From assembly GCA_020850535.1 (NCBI GenBank), contig JADZEM010000041.1, positions 33,299 through 97,298 on the forward strand: a DNA stretch of 64,000 bases. Reading direction: 5' to 3'. Origin of the DNA: Chloroflexota bacterium (GTDB lineage Bacteria; Chloroflexota; UBA6077; JACCZL01). A program made the translations under genes and the position numbers. Of the stretch, positions 18,013-25,407 are shown piece by piece; the first letter of the stretch is position 1; each line of letters starts with the position of its first letter. Below the pieces are notes generated by a model. It was given only the letters and a program-made list of their open reading frames with translations. It was not told where the DNA came from and searched no databases.

Positions 18013-18407
18013 TCCAACACTCCATCGGGAACGGCGTCAACGGCAGCAAGAAGTTGCCACGCTTCCTGCATGGTCCAGCTCTCGTACCGGCTCTGCTCGG
18101 ACCATTTGAGGGTATCTTCCCAGTTCACGCTGAACTGCGGCGAATGCCGCATCCGTGCTGCCAGGACATCGCTCAGGCCGGCGAGTCTCACAAGGTCTCG
18201 AATGCTATGGGTGAAAAGGTCACGCGAGTAGGTGGCGCTCGGCGGGTACTCGTACTGCCGGATCTGCCGCGCAATGCACGCTTTGAGACCGCACTCGACG
18301 GCATAGCCTGCCAGGTAGTATGCCCCAGAGTAGCGAGCACTCTGGAAGAGGGCCTTCGCAGCGTCCAGGCGCTCCTCTGCCAACCGTTGGAGATCAGACC
18401 GGTTCAC
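17991..18407 (-). CDS. HEPN domain protein (putative RNase toxin)
   Basis: 138 aa, helical. GTG 18407 is selected because GGAGGGGGC lies immediately upstream; the open frame extends 27 codons further without a comparable signal. The N-terminal helices (LAEERLDAAKALFQSARYSGAYYLAGYAVECGLKA) are the HEPN hallmark for substrate or nucleotide-linked toxins. R62-D-L-F-T-H67 supplies the R-x4-H motif that forms the composite ribonuclease site in HEPN dimers. Catalytic HEPN proteins are generally metal-independent RNases controlled by a partner. The last 22 bases overlap the start of the next gene. It could also be a non-catalytic HEPN adaptor, but the intact motif favours activity. Confidence 0.82.
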   Translation of the reverse strand: MNRSDLQRLAEERLDAAKALFQSARYSGAYYLAGYAVECGLKACIARQIRQYEYPPSATYSRDLFTHSIRDLVRLAGLSDVLAARMRHSPQFSVNWEDTLKWSEQSRYESWTMQEAWQLLAAVDAVPDGVLEWTRQHW

Positions 18408-18496
18408 GCCCCCTCCGCGCCACAGCCTCGCGACCGGAACATGCGTTCTGGTGGACGCTACCATCGCAGCCGGGGGTTGCGCCGTCAAGACAGGCC

Positions 18497-18733
18497 GGCA
18501 GCCATCCAGGGCGATTGCATGTTGATGTCGTCGTGCCGCCGCGTCGGGGCTTGAAAGCCCCGCCTACCATCCTGCAGTCGCTGCGCGACGCGCCAGTCGC
18601 ACCAGTGCCTGCCGTTCCCGACGGCCGTCGCGCAGCGACGGCATGCGTGTAGGCGGGGACGTCAGTCCCCGACCGCCCGTTCCAAGATGCTTCGGGGACA
18701 CCAATGAACATGCAATCGCCCTGGGCAGCCATC
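18497..18733. mobile_element. MITE-like element, repeat family A, complete copy with 10-bp target duplication
   Basis: The 217-bp element runs 18507-18723. Its ends cagggcgattgcatgtt and aacatgcaatcgccctg are perfect 17-bp inverted repeats. It is flanked on both sides by the exact 10-bp direct repeat ggcagccatc (18497-18506 and 18724-18733), as expected for transposition. Inside is a nested palindrome: cggggcttgaaagccccgcctac pairs with gtaggcggggac...gtccccg, and gtcgctgcgcgac pairs with gtcgcgcagcgac. There is no coding capacity, so a transposase would have to act in trans. Related copies lie near 30386, 41572, 53755 and 63839. Confidence 0.85.
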
Positions 18734-18800
18734 GCCTGGACGCTGGCGGGCACGCCTGGGACGGGGTGCGCCGGCCGCGTGTTGGCCGTTGCGGAGAGGG

Positions 18801-19067
18801 TCAGCCGCCGGCCACGGGCGCGAACAACTCGATGGTGTCGCCGGCGTCCAGCGTCACGTCGCGCGGGCAGGTCTCGCCATTCTTCGCGACGAGCCAGACC
18901 TCTTTCCGCGGGATCCCCAGCCGGTCCAGCAGGGCTTCGATGGTGATGCCCGGCTCAATCGGGATGTCGATGCCGCCGTAGCTGCGCGTGAAGTAGACGG
19001 TCAGCTCGCCGTGGGGATGCACGGTGATCGTGGGTGCAGCCGACTCGCCGGTCGTCTGAGTAGTCAT
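18801..19067 (-). CDS. MoaD/ThiS-family ubiquitin-like sulfur carrier
   Basis: 88 aa with a C-terminal Gly-Gly (LFAPVAGG), the terminus that is thiocarboxylated in sulfur carriers. The fold is beta-grasp: LTVYFTRSYGG, TIEALLDRLGIPRKEVWLVAKNG, LDAGDTIELFAPV. ATG 19067 follows CGAGGAG eight bases upstream. In molybdopterin or tungstopterin synthesis such a protein donates sulfur to the dithiolene; in thiamine synthesis, to the thiazole. The nearby AOR gene makes a pterin role attractive, but no MoaE, MoeB or ThiG neighbour is present here, so the pathway is undetermined. Confidence 0.82.
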   Translation of the reverse strand: MTTQTTGESAAPTITVHPHGELTVYFTRSYGGIDIPIEPGITIEALLDRLGIPRKEVWLVAKNGETCPRDVTLDAGDTIELFAPVAGG

Positions 19068-19337
19068 GGACTGGGCTCCTCGGGGCCGTTGGGGATCAAG
19101 GTGCCGTGGTTGGGCATCGGGCGGTGACGGTGTGCAACAGAGCCGTTCGGCATGAAGCGTACGCCATCCGGGCGCGACCGGCCCGAACAGCCGGCGTATC
19201 GCCGACGAGTTTGACGCAGCCGCCGTGCCAGCCATCCCTTTCCGTGCACGGGATGCGTTGACTGATCGCTCCTTGCACAGACATCTTCCGTGCTGCCCGG
19301 TTGGTTTGAGGAGGCTGGCCGGGCAGCGTTCCATTCC

Positions 19338-19398
19338 GCCAGCCAGATGGGCAGCCAGCCAGATGGGCGGCCAGCCAGATGGGCGGCCAGCCAGCACC
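19338..19398. repeat. 16-bp tandem repeat, three copies plus a partial
   Basis: The unit gccagccagatgggcg occurs at 19338-19353 (one mismatch), 19354-19369 and 19370-19385, with a partial copy to about 19398. It lies between the MoaD-like gene and the 3' end of the FMN reductase gene. It has the same period as the array at 1450-1497 but an unrelated sequence. Confidence 0.88.
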
Positions 19399-19441
19399 GT
19401 GCCAGCGTGCTGCCAACGCCGCACCGCTGTGCTGCTCGCGC

Positions 19442-20020
19442 CTACGCCGAGCGCACTTTCTGCGCCCAGTCTGCCAGCGCCGCGACCAGCCCGGCCAATG
19501 ATGCGCGCGTCGCCTCGTCGGTCAGGCGGCCGTCAGCATCGAACTTCCGCGGCGCTTGCTGGATGTACAGCTCCGGCTTGGGCATCAGGTACGCCTCGTT
19601 CGATGCCAGCACGGGCCGCAGCGCCAGTTGCGCGCGGACCGTGCCGAAGCCGCCGCCAGCCCCGGCCAACGCCACCGGCTTCTGCCTGAGCGCCGAGACG
19701 GGACGCGGCCGGGAGGCCCAGTCGAGCGCGTTCTTGAGCACGGCCGGGAATGAATGGTTGTACTCGGGGACGGTCAGCAGCAGGGCGTCGGCGGCCTCGA
19801 TGCGGGCGCGCAGCTGCAGGACCGCGTCTGGCGTGCCTTCAGCTTCCACATCGCCGTTGTAGAATGGGATCGGGGCAAGGTCGAAGATCTCAACGGCGAC
19901 GCCCTCAGGGGCCAGCTCCTGGGCCGCGATCAGCAGCCCCCGGTTGAACGACGCCCGGCGTAGGCTGCCGGCGATGCCAAGAATCGTGATCTGCGAATCG
20001 GCCACGCTGTCTATCCTCAT
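19442..20020 (-). CDS. NADPH-dependent FMN reductase (flavodoxin-fold quinone/chromate reductase-like)
   Basis: 192 aa flavodoxin-like enzyme. The phosphate-binding loop GIAGSLRRASFNRGL and the isoalloxazine-binding motif TVPEYNHSFPAVLKNALDW are both diagnostic of the ChrR/YieF/ArsH-type NAD(P)H:FMN oxidoreductases. Such proteins reduce quinones, azo dyes or metal oxyanions by two electrons. ATG 20020 gives MRIDSVADSQITILGIAGS; a start closer to the first strand is also possible. It is oriented away from the gamma-glutamyltransferase, leaving about 250 bp of divergent upstream sequence. Confidence 0.9.
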   Translation of the reverse strand: MRIDSVADSQITILGIAGSLRRASFNRGLLIAAQELAPEGVAVEIFDLAPIPFYNGDVEAEGTPDAVLQLRARIEAADALLLTVPEYNHSFPAVLKNALDWASRPRPVSALRQKPVALAGAGGGFGTVRAQLALRPVLASNEAYLMPKPELYIQQAPRKFDADGRLTDEATRASLAGLVAALADWAQKVRSA

Positions 20021-20212
20021 GGTCGTGGGACGGCCGGAGCGCCTGGGCGTTGCCTTCAGGAGCGCCCGCGTCGGCCGGCCCCGGTGAGACGCTCGAAGCT
20101 GTCTGTCTCACCTCCTCGCTCTAACGGCCGGGCCGGCTGGATATTCCCAGGACGGCCGCCCGGCCTGGCGCGCCTCGACGCCCGGGACAACGCTCCAACC
20201 GCGCCCCTCAGC

Positions 20213-20218
20213 TATGAT
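20213..20218 (+). promoter_or_regulatory. Possible -10 (TATGAT) before the gamma-glutamyltransferase
   Basis: TATGAT preceded by cagc, 55 bases upstream of the ATG at 20273. No matching -35 is visible. The same TAtnnT-type hexamer with a GC-rich lead recurs before several genes in this window. Confidence 0.35.
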
Positions 20219-20272
20219 CCCGCAACGGCCTCACTGCCCTGCGCGGGCAGCGTCACGCGGGAGGATGACACC

Positions 20273-22024
20273 ATGTCCAGCGCCCGGAACTCTGCGTGGA
20301 TCATCGGCAAGCAGCAGGCGGAAGCCGACAACGGCATGGTCGCCTCGCTGCACCCGCTGGCCTCGGCGGCCGGCCTGGAGATCCTCAAGGCCGGTGGCAA
20401 CGCCGTGGACGCAGCGGTTGCCACGGCGTTCGCCATCGGCGTGGTCGAGCCGTTCATGAGCGGCGCGGGCGGCGTCGCGGCGATGGTCTTCTACAGCGCC
20501 AGCACCGGGAAGACCGTGGTGGTGGACGGCTCGGGCATTGCGCCGCGCGCCGCCCGGCCGGACAGCTTCGAGCTGGACGACGCCGGCACCCAGGGCGGGC
20601 TGTACGGCTGGCGCGGCACGAAGGGCAACGCCCAGAACCAGGGCTTCCGCGCGCCCATCGTGCCGGGGATGCCGGCCGCCATGCTCTACGCCCACGCGAC
20701 GTATGGCTCCGGCAAGGTCTCGCGGGCACAGGTGCTGGCCCCGGCCATCCGGCTGGCCGACGAGGGCTTTCCGGTCGACGGCTACGTCGCCTCGACCATC
20801 GCCTACCACCAGCGGATGCTCAGGCAGAACGCCGAGGCGTTCCGGACCTTCTTCCATGCGGATGGGACGCCGCTGATGCCCGGCAGCCTCGGCACGAAGC
20901 CCGAGCGGCTGGTCCAGAAGGATCTCGCACGGACGCTCACGCTGCTGGCTGAGGGCGGCGTCGACGCCTACTATCGCGGCGAGATCGCGCGGATGATGGT
21001 GGACGACTTCCAGGCCAACGGCGGCATGCTCACCCTGGAGGACTTCGCAGACTACGCCGATCATGGCGTCCGCGAGTTCGACCAGCCGCTCGCCGCCACC
21101 TATCGCGACTACACCCTGCACGGCATCCCGAAGGCCTCCGGCTGCGTAACGGCGTACCAGGCCCTCAACATCCTGGAGCAGTTCGATCTGGCCGCGTGTG
21201 GGGCGGGCACGGCCGGCGCGACGCACCTGATCGCCGAGGCCCTGCGGCGGGCGTTCCTCGACCGGCTGACCCACCTGGCGGATCCCGACCGCCAGACGGT
21301 CCCCTTCGACGGCGTGCTCTCCAAAGGGTACGCGCAGCACCTCGCCAGCACCATCGATCCCGAGCGGGCCACCCCGAACGTCGGTCCGGGCGATCCGTGG
21401 GCGTTCCAGGAGACCCGCCGCCCGGCCCTGGTCGGCGCAGCCGGCGGCGACGGCGGCGACACCTGCACCACCCATCTCACCGCCGTAGACGCCGACCGGA
21501 ACGTCGTCACGCTGACCACAACCCTCGGCGAGCTGTTCGGGTCCGGGGTGATGCCGCGCGGCACCGGCGTGACCCTGAACGGCGGCATGACGTGGTTCAA
21601 CCCGGAGCCGGGCACCGTCAACTCGATTGAGCCGGGCAAGCGCATCTTCTGGGCGCCCACCCCGACCATCGTGCTCGACGGCGCGGGGCAGCCGATCCTC
21701 GCGCTGGGCGCGCCGGGCGGGCGGCGCATCATGTCGGCGGTGCTCCAGAGCATCGTCAACGTGCTGGACTTCGGGATGGGCGTGCAGGACGCCGTCACGG
21801 CGCCGCGCATCCACTGTGAGGGCCCGACGACACTGGCCGAGGCCCGCCTGGGCGAGGATGTGCTCGGGCAACTGGCGGGCATGGGCCATCAGCTTGACGT
21901 GGTCGAGGAGAGCGGCCCGACCTTCAGCTTCGCCCGCCCGAACGGCATCGCCATCGACCATGCCAACGGCCGGCTGACGGGCGGCGTGAACCAGTTCACC
22001 CCGTCAACGGCGCTCGGCTACTGA
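20273..22024 (+). CDS. Gamma-glutamyltransferase family Ntn-hydrolase
   Basis: 583 aa. Self-processing at the TTH site is expected: T399 in CTTHLTAVD is the predicted new N-terminal nucleophile of the small subunit. Supporting motifs are AGLEILKAGGNAVDAAVATAF near the N-terminus and the oxyanion/glycine segment LALGAPGGRRIMS. The enzyme would cleave gamma-glutamyl or related amide substrates (glutathione hydrolase/transferase, or acylase-like relatives). I chose ATG 20273 because GGGAGGATGACACC precedes it and the product then begins close to conserved sequence; an open frame upstream to 20084 looks non-coding. No signal peptide is obvious, so it may be cytoplasmic, unlike E. coli Ggt. Confidence 0.9.
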   Translation: MSSARNSAWIIGKQQAEADNGMVASLHPLASAAGLEILKAGGNAVDAAVATAFAIGVVEPFMSGAGGVAAMVFYSASTGKTVVVDGSGIAPRAARPDSFELDDAGTQGGLYGWRGTKGNAQNQGFRAPIVPGMPAAMLYAHATYGSGKVSRAQVLAPAIRLADEGFPVDGYVASTIAYHQRMLRQNAEAFRTFFHADGTPLMPGSLGTKPERLVQKDLARTLTLLAEGGVDAYYRGEIARMMVDDFQANGGMLTLEDFADYADHGVREFDQPLAATYRDYTLHGIPKASGCVTAYQALNILEQFDLAACGAGTAGATHLIAEALRRAFLDRLTHLADPDRQTVPFDGVLSKGYAQHLASTIDPERATPNVGPGDPWAFQETRRPALVGAAGGDGGDTCTTHLTAVDADRNVVTLTTTLGELFGSGVMPRGTGVTLNGGMTWFNPEPGTVNSIEPGKRIFWAPTPTIVLDGAGQPILALGAPGGRRIMSAVLQSIVNVLDFGMGVQDAVTAPRIHCEGPTTLAEARLGEDVLGQLAGMGHQLDVVEESGPTFSFARPNGIAIDHANGRLTGGVNQFTPSTALGY

Positions 22025-22027
22025 CCC

Positions 22028-22086
22028 GGGGCCGTCACCCTGACGGCCCCAGAAGTACGGTGTCGCGGCCACGCGCGTGGCCGCGA
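22028..22086 (+). terminator. Tandem hairpins after gamma-glutamyltransferase
   Basis: Hairpin one is ggggccgtca / tgacggcccc with loop ccc (22028-22050), 3 bases after the stop codon. Hairpin two is tcgcggccacg / cgtggccgcga with a 2-base centre (22063-22086). Both stems are perfect. Neither is followed by a T-run. Confidence 0.72.
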
Positions 22087-22285
22087 CCCTGAGTCCACGG
22101 CCACCGGCCACGCCAGACTTGCGCCGATATGGTGCAGCCCACCTGGGCTACTTGCCATAACTTCGTCACCGCCGGTGACCATCACACGTTTTCCATGCTG
22201 GCAGCGGCGTCTCGTCCGCATCACGGCGGGCGCACCGATCTCCCCTCATACCCTCCCCGCTCTGGCTGTCAGAAAGGTCACCGAC

Positions 22286-23896
22286 GTGTCACCCCTCGGT
22301 CTTCGGCGCAGTCCGCTCGCCCAGACGGCTGCCCGCCTCCTGCTGCTTGTGGTCGTCGTCGGGCTGGTCTTCGCGCCGCTCTCCACGCCAGCCGCCCAGG
22401 CGACCCCGGCCGCTGCGATCACCCGTGACTCGCGGTTTGGCCTCAACGAGGCGTGGCGCGCCGCCGAAGCTGCCGACCGTGCCGGTGCTGGCTGGTCCCG
22501 CATCCTGTTCTGGTGGAGCGAGATGCAGAAGGACGGCCCTGGCGGCCTGAACCTGTTCGCGACGGACCAGGATGCCTACATCAACAACGAGGCGGATCGC
22601 GGCCGGCTGCTGGTCGGCGCGGTCCTGAACACGCCGCCGTGGGCCAGCGCAGACGGCTCGCGCAATGGCGTCCCGAACGGTCTCTACCTGCCCTACGATC
22701 ACCCGGACAACACCTGGGGCCAGTTCATGCGCCTGATGGCGCAGCACTACAAGGGACGTATCGACACCTGGATCATCTGGAACGAGGTCGATATCTCCCA
22801 CGGGCAGTGGGCGACCTGGAACGGCTCGCTGGAGGAGTACGTCCAACTGCAGAAGGTAGCGTACAAGGCGATCAAGGCCGGCAACCCCAATGCGACGGTC
22901 CTGCCGTTCGGCGCAGCCTGGTGGTACGACTACGGCGCGACGATCAGCCGGATGCTCGACCTGCTGAAGGCCGATCCCGAGGCGGCAGCGAACAACTACT
23001 ACTTTGACGCGGCCAACCTGCACCTCTACAGCCGGGCAGCAGACATCCCCCGCATCGTTGGCTGGTACCGGGCGGAGATGGCGGCGCGCGGTATGATGAG
23101 CAAGCCGATCTGGATCGGCGAGACGAACGCCATCCCCTACGATGACGCGATCTGGCGCGCGCCGAAGGCCAACTTCCGCGCCTCGATGGACGAGCAGGCC
23201 AGCTACATCATTCAGGCGTTCGCGACGTATGTCGGGCTGGGCGTCGAGCGGATCGGCGTGAACCGCACGATCGACGGCACCGACTTCGAGGCTGGCGGCG
23301 AGCCGTTCGGCCTGCTGCGCAATGACGGCTCGACGCGGCCGGCGTTCACGTCCTATCAGGTGGCGACCCGCTACTTCGCGGGCGTCCACAACGCCTCCCT
23401 GACCCAGGATGCTGCCAGCGGCGTGACGCGGGTGGTGATGCAGCGCGCGGGCGAGCGGGTGACGGTGCTCTGGACGATGTCGCCGGGCGGCTCCACGGCC
23501 ACGATTGACGCGCAGGGCGGACAGGCCCTCAAGGTCAGCAAGTGGGGCGACGCCGAGCCGATCTCGGCAGCGGGCGGCAAGTACACCATCGGCCTCGCGC
23601 CGGCCACCGCCAACTCGAACGAGCATGACCGCGCCGACTACGTGGTGGGCGGCGATCCGGTCATCCTGGTGGAGCGGACAGACGGCAACGTGATGGCCGC
23701 GTACCGCTCGCTGGACGATATCCCGGTGCCCGGCCCGCAGGTGGTCGAGGCGGCAGCGGCGTCCGACGCCCCGATCATGAACCAGCCGCAGCCGGTGGCG
23801 AACCCACCGCAGCAGTCTGGCAGCAAGAAGGCGACGGCAACCCCGACGCCCACCCCGAAGAAGGCCACACCGACCCCGACGCCAAAGAAGCGGTAA
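22286..23896 (+). CDS. Secreted glycoside hydrolase-like TIM barrel protein (GH39/GH5-like clan A)
   Basis: 536 aa. GTG 22286 (after AGAAAGGTCACCGAC) gives a signal peptide SPLGLRRSPLAQTAARLLLLVVVVGLVFA; an ATG at 22175 would add an unlikely leader. The barrel shows a candidate acid/base in DTWIIWNEVD and a candidate nucleophile in PIWIGETNA, the two-glutamate pattern of clan-A hydrolases. The catalytic domain (about 40-370) is followed by a beta-rich region and a low-complexity tail of KKATPTPTP repeats that may span the cell wall or be glycosylated. A related but shorter protein is encoded at 53914-55128. The substrate is unknown. Confidence 0.78.
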   Translation: MSPLGLRRSPLAQTAARLLLLVVVVGLVFAPLSTPAAQATPAAAITRDSRFGLNEAWRAAEAADRAGAGWSRILFWWSEMQKDGPGGLNLFATDQDAYINNEADRGRLLVGAVLNTPPWASADGSRNGVPNGLYLPYDHPDNTWGQFMRLMAQHYKGRIDTWIIWNEVDISHGQWATWNGSLEEYVQLQKVAYKAIKAGNPNATVLPFGAAWWYDYGATISRMLDLLKADPEAAANNYYFDAANLHLYSRAADIPRIVGWYRAEMAARGMMSKPIWIGETNAIPYDDAIWRAPKANFRASMDEQASYIIQAFATYVGLGVERIGVNRTIDGTDFEAGGEPFGLLRNDGSTRPAFTSYQVATRYFAGVHNASLTQDAASGVTRVVMQRAGERVTVLWTMSPGGSTATIDAQGGQALKVSKWGDAEPISAAGGKYTIGLAPATANSNEHDRADYVVGGDPVILVERTDGNVMAAYRSLDDIPVPGPQVVEAAAASDAPIMNQPQPVANPPQQSGSKKATATPTPTPKKATPTPTPKKR

Positions 23897-23899
23897 CGC

Positions 23900-23973
23900 G
23901 TGGATCGTGGATCGTGGATCGTGGATCGTGGATCGTGGATCGTGGATCGTGGATCGTGGATCGTGGATCGTGG
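23900..23973. repeat. Heptanucleotide microsatellite GTGGATC, about 10.5 copies
   Basis: A perfect 7-bp array begins three bases after the stop codon of the glycoside hydrolase-like gene. The same heptamer and a one-base variant appear in reverse orientation at 51401-51434. Confidence 0.95.
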
Positions 23974-24026
23974 AAGCGTGCTGCCTGATATGCGCAGTAC
24001 GCTCATAGCAAACACGCAACTCCCCA

Positions 24027-24219
24027 TGTCATCCTGAGCGCAGCGAAGGACCTCACCCGCTGACGCGAGCGTTGACGGTCAGCGGGCGACGGGAGTATTG
24101 ACGCTCGGAGGGTGGCACGAGCGTTGACGGTCAGCGGGCGACGGGAGTATTGACGCTCGGAGGGTGGCACGAGCGTTGACGGTCAGCGGGTGAGGTCCTT
24201 CGCTGCGCTCAGGATGACA
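24027..24219. repeat. Repeat family B, best-preserved copy, with internal 52-bp tandem array
   Basis: The left arm (24027-24064, beginning tgtcatcctgagcgcagcg) and right arm (24182-24219) are perfect 38-bp inverted repeats. Between them are two full copies and one partial copy of a 52-bp unit starting cgagcgttgacggtcagcgg (24066-24117, 24118-24169, then partial). Other family B copies are near 35396, 41871, 51139, 52351, 57980 and 61082. With the heptamer array it fills the 426-bp gap between genes. Confidence 0.92.
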
Positions 24220-24322
24220 ATTGCGACTTGCATGATTTCACAATCACTGAGAACCCGAAACCCATCGGGCCTCGCCTGCGCTAGACTCTCCCTCGTCGCT
24301 CCGGGCGACAGGGAGGGCAGGT

Positions 24323-25213
24323 ATGGCGGTCAAGCTCGGCACCGCCCCGGACTCGTGGGGCGTCTGGCACCCGCAGGACGATCTTCAGACGCCCTGGCAG
24401 CGGTTCCTGGACGAGGTTGTTGAGGCGGGCTACACGCGCATCGAGCTGGGGCCATACGGCTACCTGCCGACGGACCCGGCGGTCCTCCGTCGGGAGCTGG
24501 AGTCGCGCGGACTCTCGCTCTCGGGCGGGACGTTCGGCGGCCCGATCCATCACGCAGACGCGCTGCCTGATCTTGAAGAGCAGGTGCGCCGGGTGGGCGA
24601 CCTGATCGGCGAGCTGGGAGGCGCCTACCTCGTCCTGCTGCCAGCCGCCTACCGCGATGAGACTGGCCCGGACCGCGAGCCGCGTGAGCTTGACGCATCC
24701 GGCTGGCAGCGCCTCGTGGAGCATTCCAACCGGCTCGGTCTGCTGGCCCAGGAGCGCTCGGGCGGCCAGCAGACCGTGGTCTTCCATCCGCACGCCGATT
24801 CGCACGTCGAGACGGCGGCGCAGGTTGAGCGGTACCTGGACGAGACAGACCCTTCGCTGGTGGGCCTCTGCCTGGACACCGGCCACTACGCCTACCGCGA
24901 CGGCGACTCCGTCGATCTGATGCGGCGGCGCCCAGAGCGCATCCCGTACCTCCATATCAAGACGGTGCACGGCGCACGCCTGCGCGACGCCCACGCCCAG
25001 GATCTCAGCTTTCCGCAGGCGGTGGCTGCCAGCGTCTTCTGCGAGCCGGCGGATGGCGTCATCGACTTTCCGGCGCTCCAACTCCTGCTGACAGCACAGG
25101 GCTTCGATGGGTACGCCATTGTCGAGCACGATCTCTACCCCTGTGCGTTCGATGTGCCACTCCCGATTGCGCGACGGACATGCGCATATCTCGGAGGCAT
25201 TGGCATGGGATAG
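24323..25213 (+). CDS. Sugar phosphate isomerase/epimerase family (IolE/xylose isomerase-like TIM barrel)
   Basis: 296 aa AP-endonuclease-2-type TIM barrel. It begins KLGTAPDSWGVW, a pattern close to IolE (inosose dehydratase) proteins. Candidate metal-site residues lie in IELGPYGYL, VVFHPHADSHVET, LCLDTGHYAYR and HIKTVHGARLRD, with a final Glu/His in AIVEHDLYP. These enzymes bind a divalent metal and isomerise, epimerise or dehydrate sugars or cyclitols. The start ATG follows CAGGGAGGGCAGGT. No other inositol genes are nearby, so the inosose assignment is tentative. Confidence 0.86.
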   Translation: MAVKLGTAPDSWGVWHPQDDLQTPWQRFLDEVVEAGYTRIELGPYGYLPTDPAVLRRELESRGLSLSGGTFGGPIHHADALPDLEEQVRRVGDLIGELGGAYLVLLPAAYRDETGPDREPRELDASGWQRLVEHSNRLGLLAQERSGGQQTVVFHPHADSHVETAAQVERYLDETDPSLVGLCLDTGHYAYRDGDSVDLMRRRPERIPYLHIKTVHGARLRDAHAQDLSFPQAVAASVFCEPADGVIDFPALQLLLTAQGFDGYAIVEHDLYPCAFDVPLPIARRTCAYLGGIGMG

Positions 25214-25407
25214 CCGCGCGGATGCGCGCGACATGCGGCGCGGTCTTGAGCGTGCGCCCGGGCCTTGACAGCGTGTCTGATGCGCGCAATAGTGTCCACA
25301 AGGCTCGCCCCAGCCTGTCCGTCTGTGCAGCATGGCGCAGGGTGTTCCGGTTGCATGTGTGCCGGCGGACAGTCGCGGAATCTCGCGCGGATGGTGAGAC
25401 ACGTGCC

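Noticed and set aside
18801..19424. A longer 207-aa version of the MoaD/ThiS-like protein
   Set aside because: The extension translates the 16-bp tandem repeat and spacer DNA. The ATG at 19067 has a proper ribosome-binding site and gives the normal length for the family.
20084..20272. A 63-codon N-terminal extension of the gamma-glutamyltransferase acting as a signal peptide
   Set aside because: It is Arg/Pro-rich with no hydrophobic core, and the ATG at 20273 has a strong ribosome-binding site.
23638..24027. A minus-strand frame encoding repeated STIHDPR heptapeptides
   Set aside because: It is only the translation of the GTGGATC microsatellite; there is no ribosome-binding site or homology.
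23900..24219. A CRISPR array
   Set aside because: The 7-bp and 52-bp units are contiguous tandem repeats without unique spacers, and no cas genes are in the window.
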